Assembly (NCBI RefSeq): GCF_008369125.1
Contig: NZ_VOAY01000006.1
Span: 186,001 to 250,000, forward strand
Direction of reading: 5' to 3'
Source: Allopusillimonas sp008369125
GTDB lineage: Bacteria > Pseudomonadota > Gammaproteobacteria > Burkholderiales > Burkholderiaceae_B
Length of the DNA stretch: 64,000 nt
The stretch's first letter is position 1; every line of letters begins with the position of its first letter. The translations under genes and the position numbers were made by a program. This document shows, one piece after another, positions 8,278 through 17,067 of the stretch. The notes under the pieces were generated by a model. It saw only the letters and a program-made list of their open reading frames with translations, was not told where the DNA came from and made no database searches.

Positions 8278-9252
8278 CTAAATTTTCACCAAAATGGAAC
8301 CCCAGGTGAAACCGCCTCCAACACCCTGCATTAGCACAGTGTCGCCAGCCTTGATGCGCCCATCGCGGCGCGCCACGTCAAATGCCAGAGGCACGCTTGC
8401 GGCGGAAGTATTGGCATGCTGGTCTACGGTAATGACCACGCGGTCGTCGCCTATACCCAGCCTGCGCCCCAGAAAATTGATAATGCGAACATTGGCCTGA
8501 TGCGGCACCAGCCAGTTTACGTCGTCGAGCGACACGCCTGCCTGGTCACATACGTCATGCGCCGATTTGGTCAGCGATGTGACGGCCAGCTTGAATACAG
8601 CCTGACCGTCCATGCGCAAGAAAGGGTCACCCACGACTTTGCCATGCGATACATTGCCTGCGGCACAAAGTATGCCCATTTGGCGGCCGTCGGCATTAAG
8701 CTGCGCCGCAATAATGCCAGGTTCTTCAGACGCCCGAAGTACGACTGCACCGGCACCATCGCCAAAAAGCACACACGTACCGCGATCGCTCCAGTCCAGG
8801 ATACTGGAAAACACTTCAGCACCAATGACCAGCGCTGTCTTTGATCGACCCGCGCGGATGAATGCATCGGCGGTGGCGAGTGCATAGACGAAACCACTAC
8901 ATACCGCCTGGACATCAAAGGCGGCACCGCCCGGCGCATTCAGGTTGGCTTGAACCAGACAGGCAGTGCTCGGAAAGACAAAATCAGGCGTGGACGTGGC
9001 GACGATAATGAGGTCAACCTCGGCGGCCTCGATACCGGCGTTTTCGAGCGCGGCCTGCGCCGCCCAAGTTGCGAGCTGGCTGGTGGTCATGTCGGCATCA
9101 GCTATATGCCGTTGCCTGATACCCGTGCGCTCTCGTATCCATGTATCGGAAGTTTCGATATGGCGAGACGCCAGATCAGCGGCCAGGTCATCGTTACTGA
9201 CGATCCGAGGAGGCAAATAACCCCCTGACCCAATTATCTTGGCATAAGGCAT
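8278..9252 (-). CDS. fabH: 3-oxoacyl-ACP synthase III (FabH)
   Basis: Starts fatty-acid synthesis by condensing acetyl-CoA with malonyl-ACP. 324 aa. The Cys-His-Asn triad is visible: Cys118 (QAVCSGFVYAL), His251 (VPHQANVRI) and Asn281 (HANTSAASVP); the C-terminal GGGFTWGSILVKI loop is conserved. It follows plsX by 20 bp and precedes fabD, the standard plsX-fabH-fabD order. Confidence 0.97.
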   Translation of the reverse strand: MPYAKIIGSGGYLPPRIVSNDDLAADLASRHIETSDTWIRERTGIRQRHIADADMTTSQLATWAAQAALENAGIEAAEVDLIIVATSTPDFVFPSTACLVQANLNAPGGAAFDVQAVCSGFVYALATADAFIRAGRSKTALVIGAEVFSSILDWSDRGTCVLFGDGAGAVVLRASEEPGIIAAQLNADGRQMGILCAAGNVSHGKVVGDPFLRMDGQAVFKLAVTSLTKSAHDVCDQAGVSLDDVNWLVPHQANVRIINFLGRRLGIGDDRVVITVDQHANTSAASVPLAFDVARRDGRIKAGDTVLMQGVGGGFTWGSILVKI

Positions 9253-9272
9253 AGTGGTTTCCGAACACCTGG

Positions 9273-10355
9273 CTACGGCACAGGATCTGATAAATCGTTG
9301 GGAATATTCGCTGACGTCTGCGCCGCCTCTTGGAGGCTCTGACGAAGCTCGTCAATGGCACGTGTTGTACCATCAAGCAGCCCGTTTTGCACAGCCTCGC
9401 GTGCACGCCGCAGCGCGTACCCAAAGGCATAGGCGTCAGCCGACCCATGGCTTTTGAAAACTATACCGCGCAAACCCAGCAACGCAGCACCGTTGTAGCG
9501 CCGATTATCGACACGGTCGCGCAGGCGGTTGAGCACCGGTTTGGCCATGAGCCCAGAAATCAGGGTAAACATGTTGCGCTTGAACTCAGCCCGCATCATG
9601 GTACTAACCATCTTGGCGACGCCTTCGATAGACTTAAGCACCACGTTGCCGACAAAACCATCACACACGATGACGTTGACAGTACCCTTGCAGATATCAT
9701 CGCCTTCGACATTGCCATAAAAATTGAGCCCGCTGCCACGCAGCAGTTCTGCTGCGCGCTTGACGACCTCGTTACCCTTAATGACCTCTTGGCCAATATT
9801 GAGCAAGCCGATGGTGGGCCGGGGCTGCCTGTCTACCGTGGACGCCAGCGCAGAACCCATAATGGCAAACTGCAGCAGATGCTCAGCCGTACAGTCAACG
9901 TTGGCGCCAAGGTCGAGCACCGTGGTGGCACCGCCCTTCTGGTTAGGAATAGACGTGGCAATGGCCGGCCGATCGATGCCGTCGAGCGTTTTAAGTATGT
10001 AGCGCGATATCGCCATCCATGCACCGGTATTGCCTGCCGAAATGCACGCGTCGGCCCGACCATCTTTGACAGCCTGGACAGCTACCCGCATAGAAGAGTC
10101 TTTCTTGCGACGCAGAGCAATCTCGACGGAATCATCCATGAGAACGACTTCTGAGGCCGGAAGAATTTCGTACCAGTCTTTGCCGAGACACCCCTGCTCT
10201 CGCAAATGGGCCTCGATGGCAACCGGATCGCCCGCAAGCAGAAAACGGGTATCAGGATTACTTTGGGCGAACTGCACGGCGGCCGGTATGGTAACCGGCA
10301 AACCGACATCACCGCCCATGCAATCGATGGCGATCCGAATTGTATTTGCGGACAT
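9273..10355 (-). CDS. plsX: Phosphate acyltransferase PlsX
   Basis: Converts acyl-ACP into acyl-phosphate, the donor used by PlsY for glycerol-3-phosphate acylation; it links the Fab pathway to phospholipid synthesis. 360 aa from ATG 10355 (MSANTIRIAIDCMGGD), the family start with its DxMGGD signature. In-frame GTG codons at 10364 and 10367 could add four residues. Conserved stretches include SAGNTGAWM, GANVDC and VCDGFVGNV. It is downstream of rpmF (47 bp) and upstream of fabH, as in most proteobacteria. Confidence 0.96.
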   Translation of the reverse strand: MSANTIRIAIDCMGGDVGLPVTIPAAVQFAQSNPDTRFLLAGDPVAIEAHLREQGCLGKDWYEILPASEVVLMDDSVEIALRRKKDSSMRVAVQAVKDGRADACISAGNTGAWMAISRYILKTLDGIDRPAIATSIPNQKGGATTVLDLGANVDCTAEHLLQFAIMGSALASTVDRQPRPTIGLLNIGQEVIKGNEVVKRAAELLRGSGLNFYGNVEGDDICKGTVNVIVCDGFVGNVVLKSIEGVAKMVSTMMRAEFKRNMFTLISGLMAKPVLNRLRDRVDNRRYNGAALLGLRGIVFKSHGSADAYAFGYALRRAREAVQNGLLDGTTRAIDELRQSLQEAAQTSANIPNDLSDPVP

Positions 10356-10402
10356 CAGGCGCACCACCCTTGGCTGTTACAGCGTGAGCGCACGATGAGG
10401 TA

Positions 10403-10585
10403 TTACTCGTCGTTCTTGGTGTTGAAGATTTTGCGACCACGATAAAAGCCGTTAGGGCTGATGTGGTGACGCAGATGAAGCTCACCCGTGGTGGGCTCGA
10501 CAGCCGTTGCGGGCGTCGAGATGGAATCGTGCGAACGGCGCATGTTGCGCTTGGACGGACTTTTTTTGTTTTGCTGGACGGCCAT
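10403..10585 (-). CDS. rpmF: 50S ribosomal protein L32
   Basis: Small basic ribosomal protein of the large subunit. 60 aa from ATG 10585, preceded by CAGGAG five bases upstream; begins MAVQQNKKSPSKRNMRRSHD, the L32 signature. This version lacks the zinc-binding Cys pairs, normal for many proteobacterial L32 proteins (seen in place: ELHLRHHISPNGFYRGRKI). Located between the DUF177 gene and plsX, the classical yceD-rpmF-plsX order. Confidence 0.96.
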   Translation of the reverse strand: MAVQQNKKSPSKRNMRRSHDSISTPATAVEPTTGELHLRHHISPNGFYRGRKIFNTKNDE

Positions 10586-10647
10586 GACTACTCCTGAAAG
10601 CGGATCGCTATTGTACGCGATAGTCCGCAAGTTAAAACTGCGTTAGA

Positions 10648-11334
10648 TCAATGATTCTTAAGCTTGCCCAGCGCCGCAAAAGGCGACGACGGGGTATCGT
10701 CATCATCGGCTTCATGCAACGGAGCCGGCAATGACGGGCAAATTTCATGCTTGGGCACGTAAGGCAGGCCAAGGATGATTTCATCTTCGACCAACCCCAG
10801 CACATCAAGGCGCCTTGTGCCCACAATGCGCTCGACGACCTCACCCGTGCTTTCGTCGTGCGCCTCTTGCGCTTCGAGTTCGGCCTCAGATTTCATTACC
10901 TGAAGAAGGTTGTCGACATCAACCTGCAGGGCGAAGGGCTGCATGCACCGCTGGCATTCAATGACTGGCTGGGCATTTGCCACAACGTGAACCCATTGCC
11001 TGCCCTGCATGTCAGTTTTGCCCGCTACAGACCACTGCACCTCGCTGCCTGGCAACTGAGTAGGCAAATCGCCCACAAGCCGCGCAAACTGCATGATCGG
11101 TGTATGGTCTTCAAAGGCTCGCCCCTGACGAGCAAGCTCGGCGGTATCAACAAACAGGCCTTCAGCATGCCCTGCCAGCTGATGGGCTTGACGCCCCCCT
11201 GCAAGCGATTTATCGTGCTCGACCTCGGGCAGTGTTTGTTCATGCTGCCCTGGTGGCTGCGGTGCCTCAGGTTTTGATGCCGCCGCTGCCTGCTGGCTTG
11301 GCGTGCCCTGAGTATCGTGCTGCTTCTTGGCCAC
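10648..11334 (-). CDS. yceD: DUF177 / YceD-family protein (23S rRNA accumulation)
   Basis: Member of the YceD (DUF177) family, found next to rpmF in most bacteria and linked to 23S rRNA accumulation. 228 aa from the GTG at 11334, which has GGGGGA seven bases upstream; a GTG at 11367 is also in frame. The core (FARLVGDLP, ECQRCMQPFALQVDV with the CxxC pair, DVLGLVEDEIILGLPYVPKHE) fits the family from about residue 65 on. The first ~60 residues are a Gln/Ala/Pro-rich extension not usual for YceD. Divergent from maf across about 100 bp. Confidence 0.88.
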   Translation of the reverse strand: MAKKQHDTQGTPSQQAAAASKPEAPQPPGQHEQTLPEVEHDKSLAGGRQAHQLAGHAEGLFVDTAELARQGRAFEDHTPIMQFARLVGDLPTQLPGSEVQWSVAGKTDMQGRQWVHVVANAQPVIECQRCMQPFALQVDVDNLLQVMKSEAELEAQEAHDESTGEVVERIVGTRRLDVLGLVEDEIILGLPYVPKHEICPSLPAPLHEADDDDTPSSPFAALGKLKNH

Positions 11335-11437
11335 GCGATAATCCCCCACCTTGCCGTGCTTTCGCACACAAGGAAAACGTTAGATAATACCGTGTTCCGG
11401 CTTTTACAGTCAAACCAAACAGGTCCAAACCCTTCTC

Positions 11438-12031
11438 ATGCGTCTCATCCTCGCATCAAGTTCAACATATCGCCAACAAATGCTTGAGCGGCTGGGCATT
11501 CCATTTGCCGCCATAGCTCCTATGGTGGACGAAACCCCACGGGCCGACGAAACACCTGCGACACTCGCTCAAAGGCTATCGGTAGCCAAAGCGCTCGCGG
11601 TCTCGTCAGAACACCCCGACGCCGTTGTCATAGGCTCAGACCAGGTTGCCACCATCGATGGCGAGCCCATCGGCAAGCCTGGCAGTTACGATCGTGCCCA
11701 CGCCCAGCTTCAGCAGCTTTCGGGCCAAACGGTACAATTTCACAGCGCTTTGTGCGTAACGAATGGTCAGCGCACTGAAGTAGATGATGTAGTTACCGTG
11801 TGCAGGTTCCGCACGTTAAGCAACGACGAAATCGTCGCCTATCTTGAGCGTGAGCAGCCATTTGATACCGCCGGAAGCGCCAAGGCCGAAAGCCTGGGCA
11901 TTGCCTTGATGGAATCCATGCGCTCTGACGACCCCACTGCCATCATCGGCCTGCCCCTTATTGCCCTGGCGCGCATGTTGCGCAGCTTTGGCATGAACCC
12001 GCTCACGCACGGCTGGCCCCCTCGGGCCTGA
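11438..12031 (+). CDS. maf: Maf-type nucleotide pyrophosphatase (YceF-like, m7GTP)
   Basis: Hydrolyses non-canonical nucleoside triphosphates to monophosphates, keeping modified nucleotides out of nucleic acids. 197 aa with the Maf hallmarks LILASSSTYRQQMLERLG, DETP, GSDQVA and GKPGSYDRA. The Arg-Gln-Gln and GSDQVA patterns fit the YceF (7-methyl-GTP) subgroup better than the dTTP/UTP YhdE subgroup. No strong ribosome-binding site is seen. It heads a plus-strand set with the methyltransferase and amidase that follow. Confidence 0.92.
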   Translation: MRLILASSSTYRQQMLERLGIPFAAIAPMVDETPRADETPATLAQRLSVAKALAVSSEHPDAVVIGSDQVATIDGEPIGKPGSYDRAHAQLQQLSGQTVQFHSALCVTNGQRTEVDDVVTVCRFRTLSNDEIVAYLEREQPFDTAGSAKAESLGIALMESMRSDDPTAIIGLPLIALARMLRSFGMNPLTHGWPPRA

Positions 12032-12063
12032 CCATTAATCCTCGCTTATTGTATGTGGCCATC

Positions 12064-12780
12064 ATGAAACCTTCCGGCATTCTGCACCTTATACCCGTCA
12101 GCCTGGGCGAAGCTCCTCCCGAAACCTGGCTGCCACAGGCCGTACACGAAACAGCCAGCCGGCTCAACACGTACATTGCTGAAAACGCCAAAACCGCGCG
12201 CGCTTTTCTTAAACAAATCAGTACGCTCACGCCCCTGCAAGAAATCACCATCCACACGCTTACCGACAAAATTCAAGAACCGCAGATGCGCGAGTGGTTG
12301 CAACCCTTGGCCGAAGGCGGCGAAATCGGGCTGGTATCCGAAGCGGGGTGCCCGGCTGTTGCCGACCCTGGCGCACGGGTCGTGGCATTGGCACACAACA
12401 TGGGCATAAGCGTCAAACCGTGGGTAGGCCCCTCATCCATTTTGCTCAGTCTCATGGCCAGCGGCCTCGAAGGACAGCGCTTCGCATTTCATGGCTATGC
12501 GCCAGTGGAGCCCACCGCACGCGCCCGCCAGATCAAAGAGTGGGAGGCTAGCTCCAAAAAGCTTGAACAGACCCAGATCTTCATCGAAACGCCTTATCGT
12601 AATGACGCTATGTTCGACACGCTTAAAAAAACACTACAGGGCAACACCCGGCTCTGTGTTGCCCGCGCACTAACAACCGGGCAAGAGTGGGTTCAAACAC
12701 ATACCGTCGCGCATTGGAAAACCCTGGCAACACCCGATCTTGCAAAAAAGCCCACGATCTTTTTGTTTCTGGCTGGGTGA
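12064..12780 (+). CDS. SAM-dependent methyltransferase, RsmI-like tetrapyrrole-methylase fold
   Basis: 238 aa from ATG 12064. The segment SEAGCPAVADPGARVV...VGPSSILLSLMASGL matches the SAM-binding region of RsmI-type methylases (the Ser-x-Ala-Gly, Asp-Pro-Gly, Gly-Pro-Ser series), and FIETPYRN matches the later RsmI motif. The N-terminus (GILHLIPVSLGE) differs from RsmI (LYVVATPIGN). It is therefore a paralogous subfamily, commonly seen beside Maf in betaproteobacteria, whose substrate is not known to me. It ends 2 bp before the amidase. Confidence 0.85.
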   Translation: MKPSGILHLIPVSLGEAPPETWLPQAVHETASRLNTYIAENAKTARAFLKQISTLTPLQEITIHTLTDKIQEPQMREWLQPLAEGGEIGLVSEAGCPAVADPGARVVALAHNMGISVKPWVGPSSILLSLMASGLEGQRFAFHGYAPVEPTARARQIKEWEASSKKLEQTQIFIETPYRNDAMFDTLKKTLQGNTRLCVARALTTGQEWVQTHTVAHWKTLATPDLAKKPTIFLFLAG

Positions 12781-12782
12781 TA

Positions 12783-13685
12783 ATGGCAATCATGAACACG
12801 CAGCCTCAACACCCCAACCGCCTCTCGGGTACCAATCTGGCTTGTGTGGCGTCAACCCGTACTGCCCGGCGCGCGTGGCACACTTTTGCGGTACTGGCCC
12901 TGCCAGTGCTATTGGCCGCCTGTGCCTCGCGCGGGCCGCAAGGCCTCAGTATTGACCAAAGCGTACAGGCAAAAAGCCAGAACAGCCGGGTATCCACCAT
13001 TGTGCTGCACTACACCTCTGCAAACAACGAGGCCTCGCTGCGCATACTCTCAGAGCGCAATGTCAGCGCACACTATCTGGTTACCGATGAGGCCAAACCT
13101 CATGTTTATCAACTCGTGAACGAAAACCGCCGAGCCTGGCATGCAGGCGTCAGCGAATGGTATGGCCGCAGCGACCTGAACAGCACGTCGATCGGCATAG
13201 AAATCGTTAACCAGGGCCTTATGAGCAGCCCTCGTTCAGGCTACTTGCAAGGGCCTGGTGCCGACAAATGGGACGATTACTCGACGCAACAAGCGCGCAC
13301 CCTGGTCGCACTGATCAAAGACATCATGACCCGCCACCAAATCAAGCCTGAAAACATTGTCGGGCATAGCGATGTAGCCCCTCAGCGCAAAATCGACCCG
13401 GGTCCGCTGTTTCCGTGGCGTGCGCTGGCAGAACAAGGCGTTGGACGGTGGTATGACGACACACTTGCCCGAAAATACGCCGCCGAGTTCCTTCTAAATG
13501 GTTTGCCACCCATAAGCTGGGTGCAGGCAGAACTGCGTAGGGTGGGCTACACCACACCTGACAGCGGCATGCTCGACAAGGCCACCATCAATGCGTTGGG
13601 GGCGTTCCAGATGCATTACCGCCCCGCACGGCATGACGGTCGGCCCGATGCAGAAACGCTGGGGATGCTTAAGGCACTACCCTAA
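12783..13685 (+). CDS. amiD: N-acetylmuramoyl-L-alanine amidase, AmiD/AmpD type lipoprotein
   Basis: Zinc amidase that cuts the bond between muramic acid and the stem peptide; likely anchored in the outer membrane. 300 aa from ATG 12783, two bases after the methyltransferase stop. Signal peptide with lipobox LAAC (Cys47), Amidase_2 domain about 70-210 with zinc ligands His76 (VLHYTS), His195 (VGHSDVAP) and Asp205 (KIDPGP), and a C-terminal peptidoglycan-binding helical domain (about 225-300). Its last 17 bases overlap the convergent msrQ. A second Met (12792) is an alternative start. Confidence 0.92.
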   Translation: MAIMNTQPQHPNRLSGTNLACVASTRTARRAWHTFAVLALPVLLAACASRGPQGLSIDQSVQAKSQNSRVSTIVLHYTSANNEASLRILSERNVSAHYLVTDEAKPHVYQLVNENRRAWHAGVSEWYGRSDLNSTSIGIEIVNQGLMSSPRSGYLQGPGADKWDDYSTQQARTLVALIKDIMTRHQIKPENIVGHSDVAPQRKIDPGPLFPWRALAEQGVGRWYDDTLARKYAAEFLLNGLPPISWVQAELRRVGYTTPDSGMLDKATINALGAFQMHYRPARHDGRPDAETLGMLKALP

Positions 13686-14325
13686 CCGGTGCAGCCGCTG
13701 CGGTGGCAAGACGCCGTCTGATCACATAAACCAGCCGCAGCGCAAGCAATACAGCCAGCACCGCGCCATAGGTATACGGTTCGACAAAATCATTCTTACC
13801 AGCGCGCACCAACCAGAAATGCCAAACTGAAAGCGCGGCAATCAGATACACGCTGCGGTGCAATCGCTGCCAAAGAGGCCCAAGCCTGCGCATCCAGCCG
13901 TGTGTTGAAGTTAGCGCCAGTGGAAGCAACATCACAAACGCGACCATACCCACGGTTATAAACGTGCGCTGCACTGTATCCTGCCACATGGCGGCAAGCG
14001 AGAGCCCGCGTTCCCATAGCGCCCAACCAAACAAATGCAGACAGGTATAGAAAAACGAAAATAAACCCGCCATACGCCGCAGCCGCACCAGGGCTGGCTG
14101 CCCCACGAGGCGACGCAAGGGCGTGATGGCCAGGGTAATCAGCAAAGCCACCAATGCCCAGATGCCCGAGGAACGGATCAGGAATTCGGGTGGGTTGGCA
14201 GTTAGCCCGCCGGCCAAGCCGAGCCACAACCAGCGCCCCAGCGGATAAAGCATAAGCAGAAAGAAGAATGGCTTGACGCGGCCTACCTGGCGCGCACTCC
14301 AATTGGACGCTGCTGTGGTAGCCAT
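13669..14325 (-). CDS. msrQ: Heme-binding membrane subunit MsrQ
   Basis: Integral membrane b-heme protein that passes electrons to periplasmic MsrP for methionine sulfoxide reduction. 218 aa, about six membrane helices of the ferric-reductase-like fold. Candidate heme ligands lie in CLHLFGW and RLHRSVYLIAALSVWHFW. The ATG at 14325 begins three bases after the msrP stop; a TTG one codon earlier is possible. The 3' end overlaps the convergent amidase gene by 17 bp. Confidence 0.93.
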   Translation of the reverse strand: MATTAASNWSARQVGRVKPFFFLLMLYPLGRWLWLGLAGGLTANPPEFLIRSSGIWALVALLITLAITPLRRLVGQPALVRLRRMAGLFSFFYTCLHLFGWALWERGLSLAAMWQDTVQRTFITVGMVAFVMLLPLALTSTHGWMRRLGPLWQRLHRSVYLIAALSVWHFWLVRAGKNDFVEPYTYGAVLAVLLALRLVYVIRRRLATAAAAPVRVVP

Positions 14326-14328
14326 CAA

Positions 14329-15294
14329 TCAGTACCAGCGCTTAAGATCCATACCCTGGTACAGGGAACTGACCTCGTCTGCGTAACCGTTGAACATCAG
14401 TGTATCGACCCTGGGCGCAAAGAAACCGTCACCTATGCGTCTTTCGGTGGCCTGGCTCCAACGCGGATGCGGCACTGTCGGGTTCACGTTGCCGTAAAAG
14501 CCGTACTCGCTGGGAGCGACCTTGTTCCAGCTTGTTTCAGGCATTTTCTCAGACAGTACGATACGCACAATTGACTTGCCTGACTTGAAACCGTATTTCC
14601 AGGGGATGGCCACACGCATGGGGGCACCGTTCTGACCTGGCAGCGCCTTACCATAAACCCCAAACACCAGCATGGTCAGAGGATGCATGGCCTCATCAAT
14701 GCGCAACGCTTCAACGTACGGCCAGTCAAGAATACGGCTGCTAAGGCCCCGCATGTTTTCGGGCTGCTCTGCCGTAACAAATGACACATAGCGGGCACGA
14801 CTAGTAGGGTCTACTTTTTTGAGCAATGCCGACAGCGAATAGCCCGTCCAGGGGATCACCATAGACCAAGCCTCAACGCAACGCATGCGATACACCCGCT
14901 CTTCGAGCGGCGCGAGCTTGAGCAAGTCGTCAATATCAAACACTTGAGGCTTGCCGACTTCCCCTTCTACGCTGACCGTCCAAGGCCTGAGAACCATAGC
15001 CCCGGCGTAGTCCGCTGGGTCACTTTTGCCGGTGCCGAATTCATAAAAATTGTTATATGAAATAACGTCCTGCTCAGCGGTTGGCGCGCGCATGAGCTGA
15101 TACGATGGGTTGGGCGTAGCCACGAGCGGCGTTCGCGCATCAGTGGGGCTGGCGGCCAGGGCAGGCATGATGCTGCCGGCGCCCAGCGCAAGTGCCCCCA
15201 CCCCCATTTGGCGCATCCACTGCCGTCGCGCGAGCCAAACGTGTTCAGGCGTAATACTGGAAGGAGGGAGACCTGGCGGCTTGATCGATGGCAT
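14329..15294 (-). CDS. msrP: Periplasmic methionine sulfoxide reductase catalytic subunit MsrP
   Basis: Molybdopterin enzyme that repairs oxidised methionines in envelope proteins. 321 aa from ATG 15294 (AAGGA nine bases upstream); an ATG at 15339 would add 15 residues. The N-terminus bears a Tat signal with Arg23-Arg24 (ARRQWMRQM) and a hydrophobic stretch to ALAA. The molybdenum ligand is Cys139 in RMRCVEAWSM; the sulfite-oxidase fold continues through QNGAPMRVAIPWKYG. Two-gene operon with msrQ. Confidence 0.95.
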   Translation of the reverse strand: MPSIKPPGLPPSSITPEHVWLARRQWMRQMGVGALALGAGSIMPALAASPTDARTPLVATPNPSYQLMRAPTAEQDVISYNNFYEFGTGKSDPADYAGAMVLRPWTVSVEGEVGKPQVFDIDDLLKLAPLEERVYRMRCVEAWSMVIPWTGYSLSALLKKVDPTSRARYVSFVTAEQPENMRGLSSRILDWPYVEALRIDEAMHPLTMLVFGVYGKALPGQNGAPMRVAIPWKYGFKSGKSIVRIVLSEKMPETSWNKVAPSEYGFYGNVNPTVPHPRWSQATERRIGDGFFAPRVDTLMFNGYADEVSSLYQGMDLKRWY

Positions 15295-15463
15295 AAATGA
15301 GTTTTCCTTGGGCAGGTGGGGGCTATCTGCGTAAGACACCAGAATACCCGACTAGTTCCTGCCTGAGTGTCACCATCGCGGTTTTCACTGCACGATTGTT
15401 CTGACCTGAGCCGGGCGCTTCAGGCCTGTACCCGCTGAGCCATCAAACTGACAGTGCGCCAGA

Positions 15464-16117
15464 TCAAACGCGGTCAAGCAACCAGGCTTGCATTTCAGGC
15501 ACACTGGAAACCATAACGGTAGGCTGCGCCTTGACCAGTGTGGGCTTATCATGCGCACCGTAGGTAACCGCCATGCAGTCAACGCCCGCAGCTAGCGCCA
15601 TCTGGATGTCATGCGTGGTATCGCCAACCATTAGTACCTGCTCGGGGCGAAGTGCGCGTGCTTCCATGATTTCAAGCAGCATGCCAGGATGCGGCTTACC
15701 GAAAGACTCATCGGCGCAGCGTGTAATGTCGAAACACTCATGCAATTGCGTGCTGGCCAGAACGCGATTAAGGCCTACACGGCTCTTTCCCGTGGCCACG
15801 CCCAGCGTTACTGCACGCGATCTCAATGTGGTAATAAGCTCGGGGATACCGTCAAACAGCTTTATTTGCGTGTCCCGCCCCAGAAAATGATACCGGTAGC
15901 GCTCAAGAAACAATGGCAACTGCTCGGCTGTAAGAGCAGGCACGCAGCGGTACAGCGCACTTTCAAGCGACAGCCCAATGACCCAGGCAGCATCTTGGGC
16001 AGAGGGCACCGGAAGGCTGACATCGGCACAGGCCATTTGTATGGCTGACACGATGGAATGCGTCGAATCCATGACCGTGCCATCCCAGTCAAAGATAACA
16101 GCAGAATAATGCTTCAC
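15464..16117 (-). CDS. HAD-superfamily hydrolase, phosphoglycolate-phosphatase-like
   Basis: 217 aa with the full HAD set: nucleophile Asp10 and Asp12 (FDWDGT), motif II in VATGKSRVG, Lys141-Pro142 (GKPHPG) and the Mg-binding GDTTHD (Asp166, Asp170). Cap domain at about 20-85 marks it as Gph/PGP-like, but the real substrate is unknown. Its start overlaps the rluC stop (ATGA), so it is made together with RluC; this pairing is common in Burkholderiales. Confidence 0.9.
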   Translation of the reverse strand: MKHYSAVIFDWDGTVMDSTHSIVSAIQMACADVSLPVPSAQDAAWVIGLSLESALYRCVPALTAEQLPLFLERYRYHFLGRDTQIKLFDGIPELITTLRSRAVTLGVATGKSRVGLNRVLASTQLHECFDITRCADESFGKPHPGMLLEIMEARALRPEQVLMVGDTTHDIQMALAAGVDCMAVTYGAHDKPTLVKAQPTVMVSSVPEMQAWLLDRV

Positions 16118-17067
16118 GAAGTTTGCTCCAGATAATCAAGAATTTTCATACAGTCGGGCGGAAGAGGTGCAACCAAGTTTAACGGCTCGCCCGTGATCGG
16201 GTGAGGAATATCCAGCCGCCCGGCATGCAGAAACATACGGCGAAAGCCCAGCTTGAAAAAGCGGTCGCGCACGTCGTCAGACCCGTATTTTTCATCGCCC
16301 ACAATAGGGTAGCCTGCGGATGCCAGATGTACGCGAATCTGATGGGTACGCCCGGTGCGCAGTTCGGCCCCCAACAGGCTGTAACGACCATAACGCTTCT
16401 GTAACGTCACTATGGTGTGCGCCACCTTTCCTTCAGCATCTACGCGCACGCGACGCTCGCCCGACGCGGTCAGCCATTTGAGCAGTGGCTGGCGCATGTG
16501 CTGTCTGTCATTGACCCAATCACCCACTACCAGAGCCTGGTAATGCTTGCGGCCTTCACTTTCGCGCAACATGTCGTGTAAACGCAACAACGCCTTGCGC
16601 TGCTTGGCAATCATGAGCAGACCCGAGGTTTCACGATCAAGGCGGTGCGCCAGCTCGAGAAGGAGGGCGTCGGGCCGCGCCGCACGCATCTGTTCAATGA
16701 CACCGAACGACACACCACTGCCACCATGCACGGCAACGCCTGCCGGCTTGTTGATGACAACCATGGCGTCATCCTCGAACACCACAGGAAAGACCATGGG
16801 CGGTACGCTGCGGGCTTCGTCAGCCTGGGGCAACCGCATGGGCGGCACACGCACCAGGTCGCCGGCAACCAAACGGTATTCGGCATTAATGCGTCCTTTA
16901 TTTACCCTGACCTCGCCACCGCGTATGGCTTTGTAAAGATGACTTTTTGGTACGCCTTTGCAAAGCCGGATGAGAAAATTGTCGATGCGTTGTCCCGCCT
17001 GTTCGGCGTGAATCTCGACAAACCGCACGCTGGGAGCCGGGCTTTTAGCATTAACTGTTTTACGCAT
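16114..17067 (-). CDS. rluC: 23S rRNA pseudouridine synthase RluC
   Basis: Makes pseudouridine at positions 955, 2504 and 2580 (E. coli numbering) of 23S rRNA. 317 aa: S4 RNA-binding domain (about 20-80) and the catalytic domain with Asp144 in HRLDRETSGL, the same residue number as in E. coli RluC, plus GRTHQIRVHL. No Shine-Dalgarno is seen before ATG 17067: the leader is pyrimidine-rich (TTCCCCTTTTCCCT), so initiation may be unusual or the transcript very short. Divergent from rne. Confidence 0.95.
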   Translation of the reverse strand: MRKTVNAKSPAPSVRFVEIHAEQAGQRIDNFLIRLCKGVPKSHLYKAIRGGEVRVNKGRINAEYRLVAGDLVRVPPMRLPQADEARSVPPMVFPVVFEDDAMVVINKPAGVAVHGGSGVSFGVIEQMRAARPDALLLELAHRLDRETSGLLMIAKQRKALLRLHDMLRESEGRKHYQALVVGDWVNDRQHMRQPLLKWLTASGERRVRVDAEGKVAHTIVTLQKRYGRYSLLGAELRTGRTHQIRVHLASAGYPIVGDEKYGSDDVRDRFFKLGFRRMFLHAGRLDIPHPITGEPLNLVAPLPPDCMKILDYLEQTS

